From positions 62,001-126,000 of the forward strand of contig NZ_JFHD01000001.1 of assembly GCF_000698575.1 (NCBI RefSeq): a stretch of DNA of 64,000 nucleotides, given 5' to 3'. This stretch comes from Caballeronia zhejiangensis. GTDB taxonomy: Bacteria > Pseudomonadota > Gammaproteobacteria > Burkholderiales > Burkholderiaceae. This document shows, in pieces, positions 55,310-62,781 of this stretch. How positions within the stretch are numbered: the first letter of the stretch is position 1; each line of letters starts with the position of its first letter. The notes under the pieces were generated by a model. The model was not told the DNA's origin. It saw nothing but the letters and a program-made list of their open reading frames with translations, and searched no databases. The position numbers and the translations under genes were made by a program.

Positions 55310-56367
55310 TGCTGCGCTCCTTGCGAAGGCGTGTGCGGATAGGCCTTGTCCTCGGCGGTGCGTCGATTGAACGATACGGAATAGGCAGCCGAGCGCGCGG
55401 CAGGAAACGGATCGTCCGATACGCGCATGCCCGAGGGCAGCACGGTCGGATCGAAGTTGAGATCGCGGCAAGGACCGTCCGGCTCCGGTTCGATGGCTTT
55501 CACGACGAGCGTGCCCACTTCGACCGTATGCCGGTCTTCCGGCCACGCCTTGCTCGGGTCCGCGGTCGGATCGCCGGGATTCGCGACGGTGACGACCATC
55601 GCCCAGCGTTGCGGCGCGCCTTGCACGCGCTGCGTGATCTCGGCATCGAGAAAATTCGCGCCCTTCTGCTTCAATTCGTCCGGCGTCAGCGTCTCGGGCT
55701 TCGCGGCGGGAACGAAGGACCAGCGCACCGTCTGATCCTGTCCCTCCGCGTTCGTGAAGACGAAGCTGTTGAGGCTGTTGTAACGCTCGTCCGCATACGA
55801 TGCCGTCCACGGCGCACTGCCGGCCCACGCGCCGAACGCAGCGATCTCCGGGTGCGCGGCGGCGAACTTCTGCATCGACTCGGGATCGCTCTTGTTCGCG
55901 AGCGCGCGTTGCAGGTCGAAAAAGGCCTGCGGTGTCGCAACGGGGAAGAACGGCGCATCGATCATCGCGGAGCGCCACTCGCTGCCGTCGGGCATCACGA
56001 TGCGCAGGCTCAGGCCGCGCACGCGCGCCATCGCATCCGATGCTTTCGGGTCCGGCGTCGCGAGATTGAAGCGCCCCGTGACGGGATACGTACCCGGCAT
56101 GAACATCCTGGCTTTGGAGATTGCCGCGCCCGAGCCGTTGGATTCGAAATCGCCGCTGAAGCAGATGCCCTTCGCATGATTGCGTCTGAAGCCCGGCACC
56201 GCGCCGCCCGGTGGCGCGAGGCTGCCCACGATCTTCGCCGGTGTGAGGCGATTCGGCGTGAGCCAGCCCGCCGTGTAGGCGAAGGCCGCGACCAGCACGG
56301 CGACGATGGCCGCGATGAGGATCAGCGCGGGAAGAGGCGAACGCGGGGAAGCGGATTTGTCAGGCAT
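55306..56367 (-). CDS. Catalase-family peroxidase (SrpA-like), membrane-anchored
   Basis: A 353-residue haem peroxidase of the minimal catalase fold. An N-terminal transmembrane anchor (LPALILIAAIVAVLVAAFAYTAGWL, 12-36) is followed by the periplasmic catalase-like core. It has GFRRNHAKGICFSGDF, with the distal His, the family's FNLATPDPKASDAM, MVMPDG-type text and the proximal ARSAAY, whose Tyr ligates haem. It reduces peroxides using an organic or protein electron donor. Coupling to cytochrome b561 suggests electrons come from quinol. Confidence 0.9.
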   Translation of the reverse strand: MPDKSASPRSPLPALILIAAIVAVLVAAFAYTAGWLTPNRLTPAKIVGSLAPPGGAVPGFRRNHAKGICFSGDFESNGSGAAISKARMFMPGTYPVTGRFNLATPDPKASDAMARVRGLSLRIVMPDGSEWRSAMIDAPFFPVATPQAFFDLQRALANKSDPESMQKFAAAHPEIAAFGAWAGSAPWTASYADERYNSLNSFVFTNAEGQDQTVRWSFVPAAKPETLTPDELKQKGANFLDAEITQRVQGAPQRWAMVVTVANPGDPTADPSKAWPEDRHTVEVGTLVVKAIEPEPDGPCRDLNFDPTVLPSGMRVSDDPFPAARSAAYSVSFNRRTAEDKAYPHTPSQGAQQ

Positions 56368-56532
56368 CGTAGTCTCTCGATCAACGATTCTGTTGCACGG
56401 TAATCTAGCAGCGTGACGGAAATCGTGCCAGCAACGCGCAAAATTCGCAGATACCCCCGCTTCGCATTGTCTCCTGGTTCGAAATGGAACGAAGTTATGG
56501 CCTGCCGATAGCCGCTCGCGATAACTTCGCGT
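56368..56532. other. Intergenic gap with no recognised feature
   Basis: 165 bases between the catalase-like gene and the SGNH-like gene. I see no gene, terminator or repeat. Confidence 0.3.
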
Positions 56533-57570
56533 TCATCGCAAGTCGAGCCATTGCTTCAATGCGGGATGGCTTTTGATCGAGTCTTCGAGCAATCCGGTTC
56601 TCAATGTCCTGCCTTCGGTGTTCATGTGGAGGTCGGTGTTCAGAAACAGTTTGCGGTTGAAGAGAAGCTGGTTCCGGTCGTCGAGCACGGTTCCGAGCGG
56701 AGAAATGGCGCTGGCGAATTGCTTCGATGCTTCTTCGACCCGATCCGCGCGCGTCGTGCTCGTCTGCACATAGGGCGTATTGGCGAAGTAGACCGACACG
56801 CCCTTGTCGTGCATCGCATGGACGAATCGCTTCAGCACGAGAAAGCTATCCGGACAGATTTCCGTTTCCTGTTCCGCCGATTCCGGACGTCCCGTGTAAT
56901 TCGAGCCATCGATCTGCTGCATGTTGCCCAGGCCGTCGAGGTGATACGCGGAATAGGCGAATGATGTCGGCGGCGGCGCATCGATGAATCTCGTCACGAT
57001 TTCCTGATCGTGAAATGCGCGAAGCCTGTCTTCGATGGATTTCGGAAACCATGTCTCGCGAATTCGAGCCTGCGCGAGTTCGAAGATGAGTCCAGGACCC
57101 ATCGATGTAATTGCGTCCAGCCGCCGGAATATCGACCACGTCCGCCAGCGGTCGTGATCCCAGGCGATGGCGTTTCGCGCTCTCCAGGTGGCATTCTCCT
57201 TGTTGGCATCGTCGCAATAGTATTCGCGCTCCAGTGCGAGAATCACGGTGTCGTCGTTCTCGGCGACGGACGTCACTTCGCCAAGGATTTCATCGAGCGC
57301 GAGTCCCGCGTGAAATCCGTAATTCAAAACCGGAATGCCGAGATCCTTGCTCAGTTGCGTCGTGTCCACGCTGAAAAGCACGTTCGATCCGGCCGCTACG
57401 ATCAGCTTTCGCTGTCCCTTGTAATGCTGCGCGATGCTCCGCTTCACGACCGTCATTTCCCGTACCCAATACTCGCCGGCAATTGGCGCGGGCGCGAGCA
57501 TCAATGCCGCCGAGAACCAGGCGATCGCGATAATGGCCAGCGACGTCGCGAAGATTTTCAGATACGTCAT
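56533..57570 (-). CDS. AlgJ/SGNH-like partner of MBOAT acyltransferase
   Basis: A 345-residue exported or membrane-anchored protein with an N-terminal helix (LKIFATSLAIIAIAWFSAALML) and a periplasmic domain. It has an early KLIVAAGSNVLFSVD (GxSN-type nucleophile block) and a late NTDLHMNTEGR segment resembling the D/H pair of SGNH hydrolases. Such proteins accept acetyl groups from a co-encoded MBOAT protein and transfer them to an extracellular polymer, as AlgJ/AlgX or PatB do. It starts two bases after the MBOAT stop, confirming a two-gene unit. Confidence 0.7.
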   Translation of the reverse strand: MTYLKIFATSLAIIAIAWFSAALMLAPAPIAGEYWVREMTVVKRSIAQHYKGQRKLIVAAGSNVLFSVDTTQLSKDLGIPVLNYGFHAGLALDEILGEVTSVAENDDTVILALEREYYCDDANKENATWRARNAIAWDHDRWRTWSIFRRLDAITSMGPGLIFELAQARIRETWFPKSIEDRLRAFHDQEIVTRFIDAPPPTSFAYSAYHLDGLGNMQQIDGSNYTGRPESAEQETEICPDSFLVLKRFVHAMHDKGVSVYFANTPYVQTSTTRADRVEEASKQFASAISPLGTVLDDRNQLLFNRKLFLNTDLHMNTEGRTLRTGLLEDSIKSHPALKQWLDLR

Positions 57571-57572
57571 GG

Positions 57573-59129
57573 TCAGAACTCGAAATAGAGAAACTCCGAT
57601 GGACCCGCTGATCCAATAGCCAGAACCACGACGAAAAAGAGCAACGCCGAAAGACTTGCGGCCAATAACGTGGCGTCGACCCGGCGCGGCAATATCCGGT
57701 TCCGGACGCGCGTGAATGAAAGTTCAGCCGACCTGTAGCGCTCCAGCAAACGCTGCAGGTTCGGGAATCCCCACACGAGAACGAAGCCGAACAGCAGCGT
57801 GACGAACACCATCGACGGAATGCCGACGGATGGCAGAAAGCCGTCGAAACGCAGCTTCGAACCGAGAACGGGAGCGATATGCCGTTCCAAAGACGCGGGT
57901 AGCGAAACACCGTGAAAGCCCGCCATGCCCGCGAGCATGTTCCAGGCGGTCTGAAAGTTCTCGGCCCTGAAGAAAACCCATCCCACGACGACGGCTAAAA
58001 AGGTCAGCGCTACGCCTGCGATTCGCGCGAACCGGCTCGAACCATCTATTCCCAGACGCGGAGACACGGCGCGCCAGCCGTGATTCACGATCAGATACGC
58101 GCCATGCAATCCGCCCCACGCGATGAACGTCCATCCGGCGCCGTGCCACAAGCCGCCCAATAGCATCGTTATCATCAGATTGACGTAGCGGCGCAGCGGG
58201 CCGCCGTGTTTGCTTCCGCCGAGCGGTATATACAGGTAATCCCGCAAAAACGCGGATAACGTCATGTGCCAGCGCCGCCAGAAGTCGATGATGCTGGCCG
58301 CCTTATAGGGCGAATCGAAATTGATCGGAAGTTTGACGTTGAAGAGCAGTGAGATGCCCACGGCCATATCGCAATAGCCGGAAAAGTCGAAATACAACTG
58401 GAGCGTGTACGCGAGCGCGCCCGTCCAGGCTTCGAAGAAAGTCAGCTGCACGCCCGCACTCGCCGCGCTGAAAAGCGGCACGGCGCCTTTGGCTAGCGTG
58501 TCTGCAATCAGAACCTTCTTCGCGAGCCCCAGCACGAAAACCGTCAATCCGGCGGATATGTTCTCCGGATTCATCCGGAAGGTTTTCGGATTGCCGAACT
58601 GCGGCATCATCTGACTGTGATGCAGCACCGGTCCTGCGATCAGATGCGGGAAATACGTGACGAACAGTAAGTAGTTGACGAAGTTGTATTCGCGCGCGAT
58701 GCCGCGATAGACATCGACGAGAAAGGCGATCTGCGTGAACGTAAAGAACGAGATTCCCAACGGCAGAATGATGTCGAGCGCCGCAAGATTCATCCCCAGC
58801 AGATGATTCGATGAATCGATGAGAAAGTTGGCGTATTTATAGTAGCCGAGCAGACCCAGATCGATTGTTATGGCGCCGATAAGAATCAGCTTCGGATGGC
58901 CGCTTTTCCTTTCGCTTTCCCTGCCGATCCACCACGCGGCGGCATAGTTGAACAGGATGGAACCGAGCAAGAGCACGACAAAGCGTGGCGTCCATATTGC
59001 GTAAAACCAAAGCGACGCCAGCCCGAGCCAGAGCGCAGCGAGCCGATGGCTATAACGCCCGAGCAGAAACGCGCCGACGAAAACCACGGGAAGAAACGCG
59101 AAGATGAACGAATAGGAATTGAAAAGCAT
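57573..59129 (-). CDS. MBOAT-family O-acyltransferase (AlgI-like)
   Basis: A 518-residue multi-pass membrane enzyme that moves acetyl groups across the inner membrane. It opens LFNSYSFIFAFLPVVFVG, the AlgI/DltB start. It has SFFTFTQIAFLVDVYRG, YLLFVTYFPHLIAGPVLHH, FDFSGYCDMAVGISLL, and the active-site block FWRRWHMTLSAFLRDYLYIPLGGSKHG with the invariant His in GGLWHGAGWTFIAWGGLHG. No polysaccharide synthesis genes are adjacent, so the acylated polymer is encoded elsewhere. Confidence 0.93.
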   Translation of the reverse strand: MLFNSYSFIFAFLPVVFVGAFLLGRYSHRLAALWLGLASLWFYAIWTPRFVVLLLGSILFNYAAAWWIGRESERKSGHPKLILIGAITIDLGLLGYYKYANFLIDSSNHLLGMNLAALDIILPLGISFFTFTQIAFLVDVYRGIAREYNFVNYLLFVTYFPHLIAGPVLHHSQMMPQFGNPKTFRMNPENISAGLTVFVLGLAKKVLIADTLAKGAVPLFSAASAGVQLTFFEAWTGALAYTLQLYFDFSGYCDMAVGISLLFNVKLPINFDSPYKAASIIDFWRRWHMTLSAFLRDYLYIPLGGSKHGGPLRRYVNLMITMLLGGLWHGAGWTFIAWGGLHGAYLIVNHGWRAVSPRLGIDGSSRFARIAGVALTFLAVVVGWVFFRAENFQTAWNMLAGMAGFHGVSLPASLERHIAPVLGSKLRFDGFLPSVGIPSMVFVTLLFGFVLVWGFPNLQRLLERYRSAELSFTRVRNRILPRRVDATLLAASLSALLFFVVVLAIGSAGPSEFLYFEF

Positions 59130-59324
59130 GCTCGAGACTCCGCGGCAAACGGCGTCCGGGCGTGCATCACCGCGGATGCGTCGTCGTTCGTTGTCGGTCG
59201 AACAGGATGCTAGATGCTGAATGGGACGGCGGGCGGCGCTTGGCCGATGTCACCATCGCTTTGGCTGACGGAAAGGGGCACGCCGAAGCCCGGCGCGCTC
59301 GCGTTCAATGAGGAATGCGTCGAA
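59130..59324. other. Intergenic gap upstream of MBOAT gene
   Basis: About 195 bases with no gene seen; it should contain the MBOAT unit's promoter. Confidence 0.3.
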
Positions 59325-59654
59325 CTAGCCCGCTTTCAGCACACGCAGGGCCACCGCGCCCGCCGCCTCGCCTTCGGCCGCCTGCTTCGCCTCGCGCATC
59401 GACAGATAGCGCAAACAGCACACGCGCAGAAACGACGCGAAGTTGGTCGGCGCTTCGCCGCGCAGCGCGATCAGTTCGTCGTAGAGCTTGACGGCGAACT
59501 GGCTCGTCGTGAGATTTTCGCGCCCGGCGATTTCGTGCAGCACGTCCCAGAAGAGATTTTCGAGCCGGACGGTAGTGATCACACCATGAATGCGCAGCGA
59601 ACGCGTGCGCGATTCATAGAGGATCGGATCGGCGTTGATGTACACCCGACACAT
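59325..59654 (-). CDS. Ribbon-helix-helix domain protein
   Basis: A 109-residue protein of the RHH_4 type: CRVYINADPILYESRTRSLRIHGVITTVRLENLFWDVLHEIAGRENLTTSQF, in which the beta strand ITTVRLE leads into two helices. ATG 59654 follows CTGGAGATCAACGTC; two upstream in-frame starts are less likely. It may bind DNA as a dimer and regulate the adjacent dehydrogenase genes. It lies downstream of them on the same strand. Confidence 0.75.
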   Translation of the reverse strand: MCRVYINADPILYESRTRSLRIHGVITTVRLENLFWDVLHEIAGRENLTTSQFAVKLYDELIALRGEAPTNFASFLRVCCLRYLSMREAKQAAEGEAAGAVALRVLKAG

Positions 59655-59744
59655 GACGTTGATCTCCAGGAAACGGGCCGCCATGCTCGTCGCACGACGG
59701 CCGACCGAACAAACTATTCCGCTACGCAATCATCGGCAATCACG

Positions 59745-61328
59745 TCAAACCCTGCGCTGCTTCATCTGGCCGGCGATGTAGTCGGCCTGACGGATCGCCA
59801 GCGTGACGATCGTGAGCGTCGGGTTTTCCGCCGCGCCCGTCGTGAACTGGCTGCCATCGGAGATGAACAGGTTCGCCACTTCGTGCGTCTGGCCATGCGA
59901 ATTGCAGACGCCGTCGGCGGCTTTCGCGCTCATGCGCGCGGTGCCGAGATTGTGCGTCGACGGATACGGCGGCACGAGATACGTCGCCTTCGCGCCCGCC
60001 GCTTCGTACACCGCGCTGCCCTGCTTGTACGCGTGCTGGCGCATCGCTTCGTCATTCGGATGATCGTCGAAGTGGACGTTCGGCACCGGCAAGCCGTACT
60101 GATCCTTCACGTCGGTGTTGAGCGTGATGCGGTTCTGTTCGCGCGGCATGTCCTCGCCGACGATCCACATGCCCGCCGTGTACTGATACTGATCCATCGC
60201 CGCCGCGAAGTTCGGCCCCCACGAGCCGGGATCGAGAAACGCCGCATAGAAGGGCAGCCCGAGCGAAAGCGTCTCCATGTGATAGCCGCCCGCGAAGCCG
60301 CGCTTCGGATCGAACACGGATTCATCCTCGATGATGCCGGCCATCGTCGTGCCCTTGAACATCTCGACCTTGTCGTTGAACACGCCGTAGACCGAGCCTG
60401 TCGTGTGCCGCATGTAGTTGCGGCCGACCTGGCCCGAGCCGTTCGCGAGGCCATCGGGGAACTTGCTCGACTGCGAGTTGAGCAGGAGCCGCGGCGTCTC
60501 GATCGCATTGCCCGCCACCGCGACGACGCGCGCCCTCTGCCGTTGCAGCTTGCCGTCCTTGTCGTAATAGACGACGCCCGTCGCCTTGCCGCGCGCATCG
60601 TGCTCGATCTTCACGACATGCGATTGCGGGCGCAATTCCATGCGGCCCGTCGCCTGCGCGCGCGGCAGTTCGGTATAGAGCGTCGACCACTTCGCGCCCA
60701 TGCGGCAGCCCTGAAAGCAGAAGCCGCGCTGAAAGCAGTGCGTGCGATCGTCGCGGACCGTGCTGTTGATCGCCATATGGCCGGTGTTGCACTCCTTGTA
60801 GCCGAGCTTCGCCGCGCCCGCCGACATCACTTTGAAGTTGTTGTTGCCCGGCAGGCCCGGATTGCCGTTCGTGCGCGTGACGCCCATCTTCTTTTCGGCG
60901 CGGTCGTAGTAGGGATCGAGCTCCGCGCGCGTCACCGGCCAGTCGAGCAGATTGGCGCCCTGCACGTCGCCGTAAGTCGTCTTGGCCTTGAACTCGTGCG
61001 GCTGAATGCGCAGGCTCGCGCCCGCCCAGTGGACCGTCGTGCCGCCCACGGTCTTGCAGATCCACGCGGGCAGGTTGGGGAAATCTTTCGCGACGCGCCA
61101 GTTGCCCGATGTCGTGCGATTGTCGAGCCATGAAAGCTGCTTGAACGCGCTCCACTCTTCCGTCGCGAAATCGCCTTGCGTGTGCATCGCGCCTGCTTCG
61201 AGCACGACCACGTCGACGCCCTTCTGCGCGAGTTCGTTGGCGAGCGTCCCGCCGCCCGCGCCCGATCCGATGATCACCACGACGTGATCGTCGTTGTGCC
61301 TGAACTGCACCTTGTTGTCCGTGTACAT
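59745..61328 (-). CDS. GMC-family dehydrogenase, gluconate 2-dehydrogenase large-subunit type
   Basis: A 527-residue FAD enzyme: VVIIGSGAGGGTLANELAQKG (FAD motif, 17-37), KTVGGTTVHWAGASLR, CFQGCRMGAKWST, GNAIETPRLLLNS, and the C-terminal THNLGTARMS active-site His block with ENPTLTIVTLA. The family oxidises sugar acids or alcohols in the periplasm and pairs with a Tat-exported small subunit, here the upstream gene, 36 bases away. No cytochrome c subunit is adjacent. Confidence 0.9.
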   Translation of the reverse strand: MYTDNKVQFRHNDDHVVVIIGSGAGGGTLANELAQKGVDVVVLEAGAMHTQGDFATEEWSAFKQLSWLDNRTTSGNWRVAKDFPNLPAWICKTVGGTTVHWAGASLRIQPHEFKAKTTYGDVQGANLLDWPVTRAELDPYYDRAEKKMGVTRTNGNPGLPGNNNFKVMSAGAAKLGYKECNTGHMAINSTVRDDRTHCFQRGFCFQGCRMGAKWSTLYTELPRAQATGRMELRPQSHVVKIEHDARGKATGVVYYDKDGKLQRQRARVVAVAGNAIETPRLLLNSQSSKFPDGLANGSGQVGRNYMRHTTGSVYGVFNDKVEMFKGTTMAGIIEDESVFDPKRGFAGGYHMETLSLGLPFYAAFLDPGSWGPNFAAAMDQYQYTAGMWIVGEDMPREQNRITLNTDVKDQYGLPVPNVHFDDHPNDEAMRQHAYKQGSAVYEAAGAKATYLVPPYPSTHNLGTARMSAKAADGVCNSHGQTHEVANLFISDGSQFTTGAAENPTLTIVTLAIRQADYIAGQMKQRRV

Positions 61329-61364
61329 GTCTGTCTCCGTTTTCCATCGGATCGCTCGAATGGG

Positions 61365-62006
61365 TTAGCTGTCTTTCGGAATCGGACCGCTGTTCGCGAG
61401 AGGCGGATCGGGCAGCCATGACAGGTTGTTGAAACCCTGATAGAGATAGCCGCCATCGCCCTTCGATGCGCCATAGCCGAAGTGCTGATACGCCAGCGCG
61501 TTGCTGTACAGGGACACGACGGCCGTGCTGCGTACGGTGTTGAAGAACGGCGTGCCCGCGAGCGCGGCGACGTCCTGCGCCTTGTCGTTCGCGCCGCGCC
61601 TCGTCCAGTCGGAGCCGGCTTTGGCGTCGAGCTGCGCGACGCCGTCGGCGAGTTGCTGGCGCACGGCGGGATCGGCTTTCGCCTTGGCGTCGAGATCCTT
61701 GACGACGAGCGCGTAGACGGCGTCATCGAGTGTTGCGTGCGGATAGATCTGTCGCGTGACTTGCAGCAGCACTTCGCCCTGATGCGTGTCGAGCCCCTGC
61801 ATTTCGAGCGCCCAGACGCGGCTCGGCGCGAGGCTCGCGAAGATCGAGGTCGCCGCGATGGTGCCGACCAGCACGCCGGTGCCGCGCAGAAATTCGCGTC
61901 GCGTCAGTGCGATGTTCGGTGGCGCGGCGATGTCGTCGTGGTCGTGATGCTCTTCACCGTCGTGCGCGCGCCGCTGCGCGACGATCGGGATGATCGTGTC
62001 TCGCAT
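61365..62006 (-). CDS. Gluconate 2-dehydrogenase subunit 3-like, Tat-exported
   Basis: A 213-residue small subunit with a twin-arginine signal TRREFLRGTGVLVGT starting near residue 36. It is followed by the subunit-3 fold, with QVTRQIYPHATLDD, then VVSLYSNALAYQHFGYGASK and a GGYLYQGFNNLSWLPDP end. ATG 62006 has AAGGAGAGAGAC upstream. The His-rich stretch before the signal (HHDHDD) is unusual. It should carry the FAD subunit across the membrane as a complex. The electron acceptor is not encoded here. Confidence 0.88.
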   Translation of the reverse strand: MRDTIIPIVAQRRAHDGEEHHDHDDIAAPPNIALTRREFLRGTGVLVGTIAATSIFASLAPSRVWALEMQGLDTHQGEVLLQVTRQIYPHATLDDAVYALVVKDLDAKAKADPAVRQQLADGVAQLDAKAGSDWTRRGANDKAQDVAALAGTPFFNTVRSTAVVSLYSNALAYQHFGYGASKGDGGYLYQGFNNLSWLPDPPLANSGPIPKDS

Positions 62007-62079
62007 GTCTCTCTCCTTGTGGGGCACTGCAACAGCTTATTTATGTGTGTGGTCCCGCGTGATGCCGCTGACTATCTGA

Positions 62080-62478
62080 CTATTCGTAATGTCCATGCCG
62101 TTCGAGAACCTCGATCTTGTAGCCGTCCGGATCCTGAATGAAGAAGTAACGCGCGATGAGCGAGCCGTCGTCGTTCTTGAATTCGCGCACGTCGTTGGGT
62201 GAGAGACCGAGGCCGATCAGACGCTCGCGCTCCGCCTTCGCATCCGGCACGCTCACCGCGACGTGGCCGTAGCCGTCGCCATGTGTGTATGGCTCGGCGC
62301 GTCCCTTGTTCCAGGTGAGTTCGAGCTCGGCGTTGGTTTCGTCGTTGCGCAGATAGGCGAGCGTGAAGTCCGGAAAGTCCAGCCGGTGCGCGACGCCGAG
62401 ATCGAAAGCCTTCTCGTAGAAATCGAGCGAGCGTTGCAGGTCCTGCACGCGAATCATCGTGTGAATGAGCTTTGACAT
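62080..62478 (-). CDS. gloA: Lactoylglutathione lyase (glyoxalase I)
   Basis: A 132-residue VOC enzyme that converts the methylglyoxal-glutathione adduct to S-lactoylglutathione. The family pattern is MIRVQDLQRSLDFYEKAF, with first metal His in LIHTMIRV (His6), then NAELELTWN (Glu56 region), YGHVAVSV (His72 region) and YKIEVLERH (Glu near 124). Length is typical of the Ni-dependent proteobacterial type. It is separate from the dehydrogenase unit by 73 bases. Confidence 0.92.
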   Translation of the reverse strand: MSKLIHTMIRVQDLQRSLDFYEKAFDLGVAHRLDFPDFTLAYLRNDETNAELELTWNKGRAEPYTHGDGYGHVAVSVPDAKAERERLIGLGLSPNDVREFKNDDGSLIARYFFIQDPDGYKIEVLERHGHYE

Positions 62479-62781
62479 GAGAGCCTCCCCTTTTTAGTGA
62501 AGTTTAGGAAGCCGCGCGCGCAAAGGGTAATGGCCGGTTAAATCGGGCGTAGGCGTTTGCCCGGGGCTTGCGCATTGGCTCGACGCCACATGATCGAAAA
62601 CGAACATCCGAACGCTGAAACGAAACTATTTGTCGCAATTGAGATAAATTTCGGTCGCCGAGAGTAGGATTGAACCGGCTTTTCGATGCCGAACGTTCGA
62701 ATTCGATCATCGCGATAGCCGAACAGAAAGGGCACGGCGCGCCGCCGCTCATCGCCCGTCGAGAACAACGGAGACTCAATC
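62479..62781. other. Intergenic region upstream of MFS transporter
   Basis: 303 bases without a gene. Two overlapping perfect palindromes, CGAACGTTCG (62690-62699) and TCGAATTCGA (62697-62706), lie about 80 bases before the transporter start and may be an operator. No clear promoter hexamers are visible. Confidence 0.4.

Noticed and set aside
59214..61133. A 639-codon plus-strand frame antisense to the GMC/RHH genes
   Set aside because: It crosses two real minus-strand genes and the gap between them, and reads as Arg/Ala/His low-information sequence.
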